A DNA stretch of 64,000 nt, taken from the NCBI GenBank assembly GCA_020073305.1, contig JAIQFK010000016.1, forward strand, positions 99,346-163,345, given 5' to 3'. This document shows positions 18,801-25,560 of this stretch, piece by piece. The notes under the pieces are model-generated. The model made no database searches. It saw only the letters and a list, made by a program, of their open reading frames with translations, and had not been told where the DNA came from. A program made the translations under genes and the position numbers. Positions within the stretch are counted from its first letter, which is position 1, and each line of letters starts with the position of its first letter. This DNA comes from Terriglobia bacterium (GTDB lineage: Bacteria > Acidobacteriota > Terriglobia > Bryobacterales > Bryobacteraceae).

Positions 18801-18890
18801 GCGATCGCCGTGATCGGCGGGATTCTGGCCTCGATGGTGCTGTCTCTCATCGTGACTCCGGCGGTGCACTACTACATCGACCGCGGCTAA
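15813..18890 (+). CDS. RND-family efflux pump, inner-membrane subunit
   Basis: A 1025-aa AcrB/MdtB-type transporter, full length for the family. It has 12 predicted membrane helices with two large periplasmic loops (about 45-340 and 560-860). The proton-relay Asp pair of helix 4 is D412-D413 in GLVIDDAIVVVEN, and the matching Lys of helix 10 is in IGIVAKNGILLLD. Proton-driven export of drugs, metals or lipids is the known role of the family. The AcrB-like DD rather than the DxxxD-type of heavy-metal pumps favours an organic substrate, though this is only suggestive. It is last in the regulator-kinase-TolC-adaptor-pump operon. Confidence 0.95.
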   Translation: MSISTEPPLKAEAQTEHWTARHGKPIIFVILTLVAVGIYLALTIPVAVFPDTDFPRIIVGVDNGVAPIDQMLVTVTRPIEEALNTVQGVERVWSITSRGSVEVDVFFSWKVDMFRTLELVNAALARIQTSLPPTAKVTANRMTFAAFPIMGYSLTSDTVPMTRIWEMATYETKPRLNRLQGVSTVVIQGGQEPEFEVKPDPAKLVETQMTIPNILDAIGRSNLIDSPGLIESNHQLVLSLVSGQARTPVEISNIVVKTTPAGAPIHIGDVASVTPSVKPVYTIVTANQKPAVLLNIYRQMDANTVEVANAVHADIELIRKALPRGVDIQPFYDQSEIVNGSIKSVRDAIVIGLVLASFIMVVFLRDWGTSLVAGLVIPATIAVTFIALRALGESFNLMTLGGLAAAVGLVIDDAIVVVENIVTHRDSGQTRAEAIRSAIREIRVPLVGSTVTPIVVFLPLISITGVTGTFFRALAITVGMALLTSLALALTWTPTLSHYLIRARSARTGHEGVSAWIMRPYARILRTTLEHPALLAVFTVVLIGASYLCYSNLGSDLLPYMDEGGFIFDYIMPAGSSLEETNRVVSDVERIMRATPEVESTSRRTGLQLGLATVTEANTGDIAVKLKRDRKRSVDEVMAEVVAKVNKQEPMLLVETPQLLQDMIGDLTSAPEPIVIKLFSQDPALLRQWAPQIGDTIRKIPGVTEVLNGIDNTISGPATVFQVDPAVAARGGFTPQEIELDASAIMQGEPAPTPVVINDRAYTIRVRFPQSTRSSTDAIRNTLLVSSTGKIGSLGSLASVVDIPGQTEIRRENLQRFVTVTARLEGRDLGSGVAAVQKAVADMHMPSAIRVQYGGQYEEQQSSFRDLVFVLILAVLLVFIVLLFEFGTFAAPMAILSSALLSTSGVFLALLITRTTFNLSSFMGLIMVIGIVAKNGILLLDADQKFRAAGIPAEQSMLDAGERRLRPIMMTALATVAGMVPLALAWGAGSQMLQPLAIAVIGGILASMVLSLIVTPAVHYYIDRG

Positions 18891-18965
18891 GCCTCGCAGT
18901 TCCAACGCCCCCGTCCCCACAAGATCCATCTGATACAGTACAATGCTAGTTGCAACCCATTTGCT

Positions 18966-20228
18966 ATGATGCAGACTTTCATCATTGCGCTGCGTGAGGG
19001 TGTGGAGGCGGCGCTGGTGATCGCCATCGCGGTCGCCTACTTGCGGAAAATCGGACGCGACGACCTGCTCTCGGCCGTTTACAAAGCGTTCGGAGCCGCT
19101 GTATTTGCAAGCTTTTTAGTGGCATGGGTGCTTTCCCGCATCCAGATCACTGAGGAGCGATACGAAGGTCCGCTGCTGCTCGCCAGCGCTGTTTTCGTCC
19201 TCAGCCTGGTGCTATGGATGAACCGGCACACTCAAGGGCTGAAAGGTGAGATTGAAACTCGGTTGCAACAAGGAAGCACGAGCCAGACCTCCCGGTGGGG
19301 CATTTTCCTCTTCGTTTTTCTTATGATTTTCCGCGAAGGCGTGGAGATGGTCCTGATGCTCTCCACGCTCCGCTTTGATACCTCGGGAGTGATGCAGTCC
19401 TTGGGCACGGTTCTCGGGCTGGGACTGGCGATTTTGTTCGGCGTGAGCTTCGTGCGCGGCACCATCCGCATCAACCTGAAGAGCTTTTTCCGGATGACCA
19501 CGGTGATCCTGATGGTGGTGGTCGTGCAACTGGCGATCACCGGCCTGCACGAGCTTTCCGAAGGCCAGATCATCTGGAGCAGCACCCGCGAGATGGCGCT
19601 GATCGGGCCTATCGTCCGCAATGACGCCTTCTTCTTTGTGACCATCCTCGCGCTGGCGGCGACCATGCTGCTGATGGAATGGCGCGGCCGCCGGGCACCG
19701 GATGTGCAGAACCTGCAAGGCGCGGCGCTGCGCAAAGTAAAATGGTCCGCCAGGCGTGAGCGGCTGTGGATTCTCGCGTCCTGTTCGGCGGCCGGGCTGT
19801 TCATGCTGACGATCACGGCTGAGTTCATCTATGCGAAGTCCGAGACAGATCTCTCGGAGGCGGCTGTGCTGACGGTAGCGGACGGCGTGGCGCGGATTCC
19901 GGTAAGCACGGTTAGTGACGGCATGTTGCACCGCTTCTCGATTCAATCCGACGGCACGACGGTTCGCATCATCGCCATCCGGCGGCCGGACCAATCCATC
20001 GTCGTCGCTTTTGACGCGTGCGAGATATGCGGAAACCAGGGATATTATCAAAAGGGCCCGAACGTGATCTGCAAGAACTGTGCTTCCGCCATCAACATTC
20101 CGACCATCGGGCAGCCGGGCGGCTGCAATCCCCGCCCACTCGAATCGCGCGTGGATGGGGACCAGGTGGTAATCCCCGCCGAAAAGTTATTGGCGGGCTC
20201 GAAGTATTTCGCTGCCGGGAGCCACTGA
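18966..20228 (+). CDS. FTR1-family iron permease fused to a DUF2318 cysteine-rich domain
   Basis: A 420-aa membrane protein. Residues 1-280 form a seven-helix FTR1 permease with both iron-binding motifs, REGVE at 10-14 and again at 123-127. After the last helix (about 268-290) comes an extracytoplasmic C-terminal domain with C352/C355 (CEIC), C369/C372 (CKNC) and C387, the pattern of DUF2318, a predicted metal- or Fe-S-binding domain usually encoded as a separate membrane protein. FTR1 and DUF2318 proteins occur together with FtsX-like permeases and an ATPase in the iron uptake operons of Campylobacter and others; the same genes follow here. No P19 gene is seen. Start may be ATG at 18966 or 18969; no strong ribosome site. 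Confidence 0.9.
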   Translation: MMQTFIIALREGVEAALVIAIAVAYLRKIGRDDLLSAVYKAFGAAVFASFLVAWVLSRIQITEERYEGPLLLASAVFVLSLVLWMNRHTQGLKGEIETRLQQGSTSQTSRWGIFLFVFLMIFREGVEMVLMLSTLRFDTSGVMQSLGTVLGLGLAILFGVSFVRGTIRINLKSFFRMTTVILMVVVVQLAITGLHELSEGQIIWSSTREMALIGPIVRNDAFFFVTILALAATMLLMEWRGRRAPDVQNLQGAALRKVKWSARRERLWILASCSAAGLFMLTITAEFIYAKSETDLSEAAVLTVADGVARIPVSTVSDGMLHRFSIQSDGTTVRIIAIRRPDQSIVVAFDACEICGNQGYYQKGPNVICKNCASAINIPTIGQPGGCNPRPLESRVDGDQVVIPAEKLLAGSKYFAAGSH

Positions 20229-20229
20229 T

Positions 20230-21501
20230 TTGTTCCTGCGATTCGTCGCGCAGTCGATTCGGCGCGCGCCGCGCCGCAAAGCCATGGCCATTGGAGCGGT
20301 CGCATTGGGATCGGCGGTGGCGACGGCCATGCTGGGCGCCATGCTCGAGGTGGGTGATCGCGTCAATCGCGAGCTGCGCAGTTTGGGCGCGAATCTGCTG
20401 GTCACGCCCAAATCGGCATCCCTGCCCGTGGACATTGGCGGCATCCGGTATCAGCCCGCCGCCAAAGACGAATTTATTCCGAAAGCTGCTGTCCCGAAAA
20501 TTAAGTCGATCTTCTGGACGCTGAATATCACGGCGCTCGCGCCCTCGCTGCATGCGCAAACCGAGATCGGCGGCCGTGACGTGCCGGTGGAAGGCGTCTG
20601 GTTTCTGCGAGATCTTCGCGCGCCGGACGGCACATCGAGCGCGGCCGGGTTGCGCGCGCTCAACCGCACCTGGAAAATCGAGGGCCATTGGATCGACGAC
20701 CGGAAGCCGGACGCGCGCGCTGACGAGTGTATCCTCGGCGAGGCGCTCGCGCGAAGCTTGGCGCTTCAACCCGGGTCGGCCCTGAATCTCTTTGGTGAAC
20801 CGTTCACCGTCGCGGGGATTCTCTCAACCGGAGGCACGGAAGATGACCGCGCCCTCGTGCGCCTGGAAGTTCTGGAGCGGCTCACAGGCCGTCTGGGACA
20901 GGTGGATGCCATCGAAGTGGGTGCGCTGACCAAGCCCGAGGACGCGTTTGCGCGCAAAGATCCCTCCAAGATGAAGGGGGAAGAATACGATCGCTGGTAC
21001 TGCACGCCGTACATCAGCTCGATCGCGCATCAGATCAATGAAGTGCTGCCCATGGCCTTGGCTCGGCCCATCCGGCGCGTAGCTGACAACGAAGGCCAGG
21101 TACTCAACAAGGTCCGCGGCCTTATGCTGCTGATTGCGCTTGCGGCGCTTGCAACCGCCGCTCTCACCGTGTGGAGCGTGATGGCCACCACGGTGCTCGA
21201 GCGGCGTTATGAAATCGCCATCATGCAAGCCACGGGTGCATCGAGCGCACTGATCGCGACGTTGTTTGGAGCCGAGGTCGCGCTGCAGGGATTCCTTGGC
21301 GGTCTAATCGGCGCCGTCACCGGCGTGCAGCTATCAGGCGCGGTGAGCCAGACCGTGTTTGGGATTCACGGCTCGCCGCCTGAACTGCTGGTGCCTTTGG
21401 TGGTCGTGGTTGCAACCGCCGTTGCGCTTGCTGGAGCCGCGCAGCCGTTGCGAAGGGCGTTGGCGCTCGAGCCGGCCCTCATTCTGCGGGAGCGCGCGTA
21501 A
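20230..21501 (+). CDS. FtsX/MacB-type ABC permease, first subunit of iron operon
   Basis: A 423-aa permease with an N-terminal helix (about 14-38, with AIGAVALGSAVATAMLGAMLEVG), a large extracytoplasmic MacB_PCD-like domain and three C-terminal helices with FtsX-type sequence (TVWSVMATTVLERRYEIAIMQATGASSALIATLFGAEVALQG). The start is TTG at 20230, immediately after the FTR1-DUF2318 stop. It corresponds in position to Cj1661 or Cj1662 of the Campylobacter P19 iron system. FtsX-type permeases usually act on periplasmic substrates rather than import solutes directly, so the pair may drive conformational or electron-transfer steps next to FTR1. Confidence 0.88.
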   Translation: MFLRFVAQSIRRAPRRKAMAIGAVALGSAVATAMLGAMLEVGDRVNRELRSLGANLLVTPKSASLPVDIGGIRYQPAAKDEFIPKAAVPKIKSIFWTLNITALAPSLHAQTEIGGRDVPVEGVWFLRDLRAPDGTSSAAGLRALNRTWKIEGHWIDDRKPDARADECILGEALARSLALQPGSALNLFGEPFTVAGILSTGGTEDDRALVRLEVLERLTGRLGQVDAIEVGALTKPEDAFARKDPSKMKGEEYDRWYCTPYISSIAHQINEVLPMALARPIRRVADNEGQVLNKVRGLMLLIALAALATAALTVWSVMATTVLERRYEIAIMQATGASSALIATLFGAEVALQGFLGGLIGAVTGVQLSGAVSQTVFGIHGSPPELLVPLVVVVATAVALAGAAQPLRRALALEPALILRERA

Positions 21502-22589
21502 TGTTCTGGCGCTTTGTGCTGGCCGCAGTGAAGTACCGCCGCCGGCGTTTGCTGCTGGCCTTTGCCGGCCTCGCCGTGGCGGCCACCCTGGCCACGACGC
21601 TGTTCAGCATTTACTGGGACATCGAGCGCAAAATGCGACGCGAGTTTCGGGGATACGGCGCCAACCTGGTCATTGCTCCGGCTGCCAACTCGCCAACGGT
21701 TCCGCTGAAGGCAGTGGAGGAGGCCGAGCGCCTGGGCGCTGTGGCCGCGCCCTTTATTTACGCGATTGGCCGCATCGGAGACGAGCGCGTGGTCGTGGCG
21801 GGCGTGGATTTCCGCCGCGCCGGACCTCTGACCAGCTTCTGGCAGGTCGACGGCGCACATACGGCCGGTCCCGGCCAGTGTCTCGCCGGCAGCGCTGTGG
21901 CGGCGCATTTTCACGTGACCCTTGGCCAGAGCCTGCCGCTCGCATCCGGTGCCTGCGTGGTGCGCGGCATCGTATCAACGGGTGGCGCGGAGGATAACCG
22001 GGTGATGGTGCCATTCGAGCGCGCCGCGGCCGATGCGGGCTTCCAAAATTCAGCCAGCATGGTCGAGGTGCGCGCCGACGGCAACCTCGTGAATGACGTT
22101 CAGACGGCTCTGGCGCACGCGTTTCCCGGCGCCGACGTGCGGGTGCTGCACGCTATCGCGGAAACCGAAGCCAGCGTAGTGCTGAAGGTCCGGTCCGCCG
22201 TTTTCGTTCTGGCGCTCGTCATCTTCGGCATTACGACCTTGTGTGTCACCGGGAATTTCAGCGCGCTGGTCCTCGAGCGCAGCAGGGAAATCGGCATTCT
22301 CAAGGCGATCGGCGCCCCTGAAACCAGGATTGCGGCGCTGTTTCTTTCGGAATCGATGGTGCTGGCACTGGTTTCTACCGTCGCGGGTTATGCGCTGGGC
22401 CTTGCCGTTGCCTACGAAATCGGGAGGACGATCTTTTCCGATACGGCGCAAGCGCGCGCCGTCGGAGTGCACTTTGCCGTTTTTGCGCCGGTGATGGGGG
22501 TGACGCTGCTGGTAGCCGCGCTCGCCACCCTGTTTGCCGCGTCGCGAATCTGGCGCATCGAGCCTGCGATGATTTTGCGGGGAGAATAG
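21501..22589 (+). CDS. FtsX/MacB-type ABC permease, second subunit of iron operon
   Basis: A 362-aa paralogue of the preceding gene, with the same arrangement of one N-terminal helix, a periplasmic domain (about 40-230) and three C-terminal helices around the FtsX motif LVLERSREIGILKAIGAPETRIAALFLSESM. Its ATG shares one base with the upstream stop codon and it ends 9 bp before the ATPase gene. The two permeases probably form a heterodimer powered by the ATPase-DtxR fusion protein. The conserved REIGILKAIGA loop is the usual contact with the ATPase. Confidence 0.9.
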   Translation: MFWRFVLAAVKYRRRRLLLAFAGLAVAATLATTLFSIYWDIERKMRREFRGYGANLVIAPAANSPTVPLKAVEEAERLGAVAAPFIYAIGRIGDERVVVAGVDFRRAGPLTSFWQVDGAHTAGPGQCLAGSAVAAHFHVTLGQSLPLASGACVVRGIVSTGGAEDNRVMVPFERAAADAGFQNSASMVEVRADGNLVNDVQTALAHAFPGADVRVLHAIAETEASVVLKVRSAVFVLALVIFGITTLCVTGNFSALVLERSREIGILKAIGAPETRIAALFLSESMVLALVSTVAGYALGLAVAYEIGRTIFSDTAQARAVGVHFAVFAPVMGVTLLVAALATLFAASRIWRIEPAMILRGE

Positions 22590-22598
22590 ACGGAGAGC

Positions 22599-23723
22599 AT
22601 GCCGTTTCTTGAAATCGACCAGGTATCGAAGCACTACCGAGTGGGCGCGAGCGAGCCGCTGAAGGCGCTCGACGGCGTCAGCTTCGCCTCCGATGCCGGC
22701 GAATGGATCGCGATCATGGGGCCGTCCGGCTCTGGGAAGACTACGCTGCTGAATATCCTGGGGTGTCTTGATCAGCCCACCAGCGGGTCGGTGCGCATCG
22801 GCTCCACCGACATCGCCGGGCTTCGCCGCGCCGACCTGGTTCGGTTCCGAGCGGAGACCGTCGGTCTCATTTTCCAGCAGTATCATCTGATCCCGCACCT
22901 GACCGCAATCGAGAACGTCATGCTCGCCCAATACTTCCACAGCATGACGGATGAGGCCGAAGCCCGCCGCGCCCTGGAGCACGTTGGCCTGGCCGATCGT
23001 GCCCGCCATTTGCCGTCACAGCTTTCCGGCGGCGAGCAGCAGCGCGTGGCCATTGCGCGCGCGCTGGTAAACGACCCGAAAATCATTCTGGCTGACGAGC
23101 CAACGGGCAACCTGGACGCCGCCAATCAGCAGATCGTGCTCGATCTGCTCAGCGGCCTGCACGCACAGGGGCGGACCATCCTGCTGGTCACACACGACGA
23201 GCGCGTGGGCCGCTGCGCGGATCGCCGAATCAATCTGGATTACGGCCGCATCGTCGAGACGGTGGTGTTCACCGCCGAAGAAAACGAAGACTTCGACGAG
23301 ATCCTGGAAGAGTTGTGGATGCGTCGTGAGAGCGCCATGCATCACGAGAGTTCGCACTTCACCGAGGTCCAGCGCCAGCGCCTGTTTGCCACCATGTCGC
23401 GCATCGGCCTGCTGCGGCATATTGGGAAGGAAGTCCGCTTTACCGACCAAGGCGAGGAGCGCGCGCGGAGCGTGATCCGCCGGCATCGCCTGGCCGAGCG
23501 GTTGTTCATGGACGTGCTCTTCATCCGCGATGACGCCGCCGTGGAATCCAACGCCTGCACCTTCGAACACATCCTCAGCCCGGAAGTGACCGACCGCATT
23601 TGCACGTTCCTCGGTCATCCGAAAACCTGCCCGCACGGCAGCCCCATTCCGCCGGGCGAATGCTGCGGAAACGGCGCGCGCGGCCATGTGGCAATGAATC
23701 CGAACGGCGAAATTCTTCCGTAG
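22599..23723 (+). CDS. ABC ATPase (MacB/LolD type) fused to a DtxR-type iron-sensing domain
   Basis: A 374-aa protein. Residues 1-222 are a complete MacB/LolD-type ATPase: Walker A GPSGSGKT at 41-48, Q-loop near 93, signature LSGGEQQR at 142-149, Walker B ILADEP at 163-168, switch His at 199. Residues 230-355 match DtxR/IdeR regulators: a shortened winged-helix-like stretch (ILEELW, then [11 protein letters not shown]), followed by the dimerisation/metal domain RRHRLAERL. By alignment the iron ligands H79, E83, C102, E105 and H106 of DtxR correspond to H296, E300, C320, E323 and H324; DtxR H98 is replaced by E316. A [13 protein letters not shown] tail follows. The DNA-recognition helix seems missing, which suggests iron gating of the ATPase rather than DNA binding. 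That function is inference. Confidence 0.88.
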   Translation: MPFLEIDQVSKHYRVGASEPLKALDGVSFASDAGEWIAIMGPSGSGKTTLLNILGCLDQPTSGSVRIGSTDIAGLRRADLVRFRAETVGLIFQQYHLIPHLTAIENVMLAQYFHSMTDEAEARRALEHVGLADRARHLPSQLSGGEQQRVAIARALVNDPKIILADEPTGNLDAANQQIVLDLLSGLHAQGRTILLVTHDERVGRCADRRINLDYGRIVETVVFTAEENEDFDEILEELWMRRESAMHHESSHFTEVQRQRLFATMSRIGLLRHIGKEVRFTDQGEERARSVIRRHRLAERLFMDVLFIRDDAAVESNACTFEHILSPEVTDRICTFLGHPKTCPHGSPIPPGECCGNGARGHVAMNPNGEILP

Positions 23724-23766
23724 CCCCCATGCTTGTGAGGAAGGAATCGAAAGGAGTGTCCGTTTC

Positions 23767-24096
23767 ATGAAACCCGACGTTTATACGAAGATTACATTGA
23801 CGGCGATTGCCATCTTTCTTGGAATTGTGGCTCTGCGCCCCCTGCTTGCGCCGAACACAGCGCGCGCCGAGAGCGCGGCTACGTTCGCTCCTCTGCAATT
23901 CACCGAGAGCGTCAACGAGTTCGACTCTAAGAACGGACGCGTGGTCGGCAGGCTGGCGATCGATCTTCGCACGGGAAATGTTTATGGGTTTCCGACGGAC
24001 GGTAATTTCTATCCACGCAATCCTCTGAAAGAGGGCATTGTGGTTTCGGATCCGGTCCTGCTTGGGCGTTTCAACATCGACAAGCTCGTCAACTGA
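23767..24096 (+). CDS. small exported protein of unknown function
   Basis: A 109-aa protein with an N-terminal hydrophobic segment (about 9-30) that may be a signal peptide cleaved near ARA (residues 32-34), or an anchor. The mature part is about 75 residues (QFTESVNEFDSKNGRVVGRLAIDLRTGNVYGFPTDG) and has no cysteines or obvious metal site. AAAGGAG precedes the ATG. It lies 43 bp after the ATPase-DtxR gene on the same strand and could be part of the iron operon, but similar small proteins are common in acidobacteria in other settings. Function not assigned. Confidence 0.7.
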   Translation: MKPDVYTKITLTAIAIFLGIVALRPLLAPNTARAESAATFAPLQFTESVNEFDSKNGRVVGRLAIDLRTGNVYGFPTDGNFYPRNPLKEGIVVSDPVLLGRFNIDKLVN

Positions 24097-24158
24097 GGGA
24101 GGGGCAGCCAATTTTGCGCGCGCCGCGTGCTACAGTAAAAGTTCTTCCCCTGTAAATC

Positions 24159-25091
24159 ATGTCTGCGTTGCGAAATGTTGTGATCGTCGGGTCGGGTTGC
24201 GCCGGAAATACGGCCGCGGTGTACACGGCTCGCGCCAATCTCAAGCCTCTGGTCATCAAAGGCCATGAGCCCGGCGGGCAGTTATCGATGACCACTTTGG
24301 TCGAAAATTTTCCTGGTTTCCCGGAGGGCATTCACGGGCCCGATCTGGTGGAAAATATCCGCAAGCAGGCAGAGAATTTCGGCACCGAATACAAAGAGGG
24401 CGCCGTGCTCGAAGCGGACCTTTCCAAGCGGCCGTTCCGGCTCAACATCGAAGGTGAGTGGATCGAGACGCGCACGCTGATCATCGCCTCGGGAGCGTCA
24501 GCGCGGTGGTTGGGGCTCCCCAATGAGCAGAAGCTGATCGGCCATGGCGTCAGTTCCTGCGCCACCTGCGACGGTTTCTTCTATCGGGGCAAGAAGATCA
24601 TGGTGATCGGCGGCGGCGACTCGGCCATGGAGGAGGCCAACTTCCTCACGCGCTTCGGCAGCGAGGTCGCGGTGGTGCACCGGCGCGATCAGTTTCGGGC
24701 TTCGAAAATCATGCTGGCGCGCGCGCAGAGTAATCCCAAAGTCAAGTTTCTGACCAACACGGTGGTCGACGATATCTACGACGTGGGCCAGAAGTTGGTC
24801 ACGGGAGTGCGGCTGCGCAATACGGTCACGGGCGCGGTGTGGGAACAGGAAGTGGACGGCTTCTTCGTGGCTATCGGTCATATCCCGAACACCAAAGTGT
24901 TTCGCGGCCAGATCGAGACCGATGCCGACGGCTACATTCTGACCAAGGGCGGCGCGAAGACCAACGTCCCCGGCGTGTTTCACGCGGGCGACGTGCAGGA
25001 CCGTGTTTACAAACAGGCCATTACCGCCGCGGGCATGGGATGCATGGCGGCTATGGAAGCAGAAAGATTTCTGGAAGCGGAGGGACATTGA
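24159..25091 (+). CDS. trxB: thioredoxin-disulfide reductase
   Basis: A 310-aa flavoprotein of the usual TrxB length. It has the FAD-binding motif VGSGCAGN at 10-17, the redox-active disulfide C134-A-T-C137 in SSCATCDGFFY, the NADPH-binding motif VIGGGDSAMEEA and the C-terminal FAD motif PGVFHAGDV. It passes electrons from NADPH to thioredoxin in the cytoplasm. Its stop codon overlaps the ATG of the RidA-like gene (TGATG), so both are probably co-translated. Confidence 0.95.
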   Translation: MSALRNVVIVGSGCAGNTAAVYTARANLKPLVIKGHEPGGQLSMTTLVENFPGFPEGIHGPDLVENIRKQAENFGTEYKEGAVLEADLSKRPFRLNIEGEWIETRTLIIASGASARWLGLPNEQKLIGHGVSSCATCDGFFYRGKKIMVIGGGDSAMEEANFLTRFGSEVAVVHRRDQFRASKIMLARAQSNPKVKFLTNTVVDDIYDVGQKLVTGVRLRNTVTGAVWEQEVDGFFVAIGHIPNTKVFRGQIETDADGYILTKGGAKTNVPGVFHAGDVQDRVYKQAITAAGMGCMAAMEAERFLEAEGH

Positions 25092-25474
25092 TGATCGAAC
25101 GAATCACGCCGCCCGGAGTGCCGACGCCACGAGGCCCCTATTCTCCAGCGGTTCGAGCCGGCGATTTCATCTACGTTGCCGGGCAAGGGCCCATCGATGC
25201 GACGAACAAGATGTCCTATGGCGACATCCAGCACGAGACACGCCTGGTGCTGACCAACATCCAGAAGATCCTGGAGGGCTGCGGCGCCACCATGGCGGAC
25301 GTGGTGAAGTGTTCGGTGTTTCTCGCGGACGGCAAAGATTTCGGCGCGATGAACGAAATCTACGCGCAGTTTTTCGGCGAGGCCAAGCCCGCCCGCACGA
25401 CCGTAGAAACCAAATTCGCCGACCCGAAGATGAAGGTCGAGATTGACTGCATCGCCTATAAACCGAAAAGGTAG
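25091..25474 (+). CDS. RidA family (YjgF/YER057c/UK114) protein
   Basis: A 127-aa protein with the family features GPYSPAV near 15-21, the GQGP segment near 31-34, and the catalytic Arg in KPARTTVE (R102), followed by VEIDCIAY at the end. RidA proteins hydrolyse reactive enamine/imine intermediates from PLP enzymes; under oxidative chlorine stress some act as chaperones. The ATG overlaps the trxB stop. A pairing with thioredoxin reductase could hint at a redox-stress role, but this is speculative. Confidence 0.93.
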   Translation: MIERITPPGVPTPRGPYSPAVRAGDFIYVAGQGPIDATNKMSYGDIQHETRLVLTNIQKILEGCGATMADVVKCSVFLADGKDFGAMNEIYAQFFGEAKPARTTVETKFADPKMKVEIDCIAYKPKR

Positions 25475-25511
25475 GTTCCCCGGCTGATTCCGGCGGCTCG
25501 CCTTGAACCCC

Positions 25512-25552
25512 CCAGGTACCTGGCAAACGCCGCCGCAGGCCTGCGTTACAAT
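25512..25552 (+). promoter_or_regulatory. candidate promoter/operator: perfect palindrome before TACAAT
   Basis: A perfect 12-bp palindrome CCAGGTACCTGG (25512-25523) lies 23 bp before a -10-like TACAAT (25547-25552), just ahead of the GTG at 25561. It occupies the place where a -35 box would be, which has no good match, so activator or repressor binding is possible. Confidence 0.3.
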
Positions 25553-25560
25553 GACAGGCG

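Noticed and set aside
23767..24096. small exported protein as the missing P19 of the iron operon
   Set aside because: It lacks the Met/His residues and the length (about 160-180 aa) of P19; similar proteins occur apart from iron genes.
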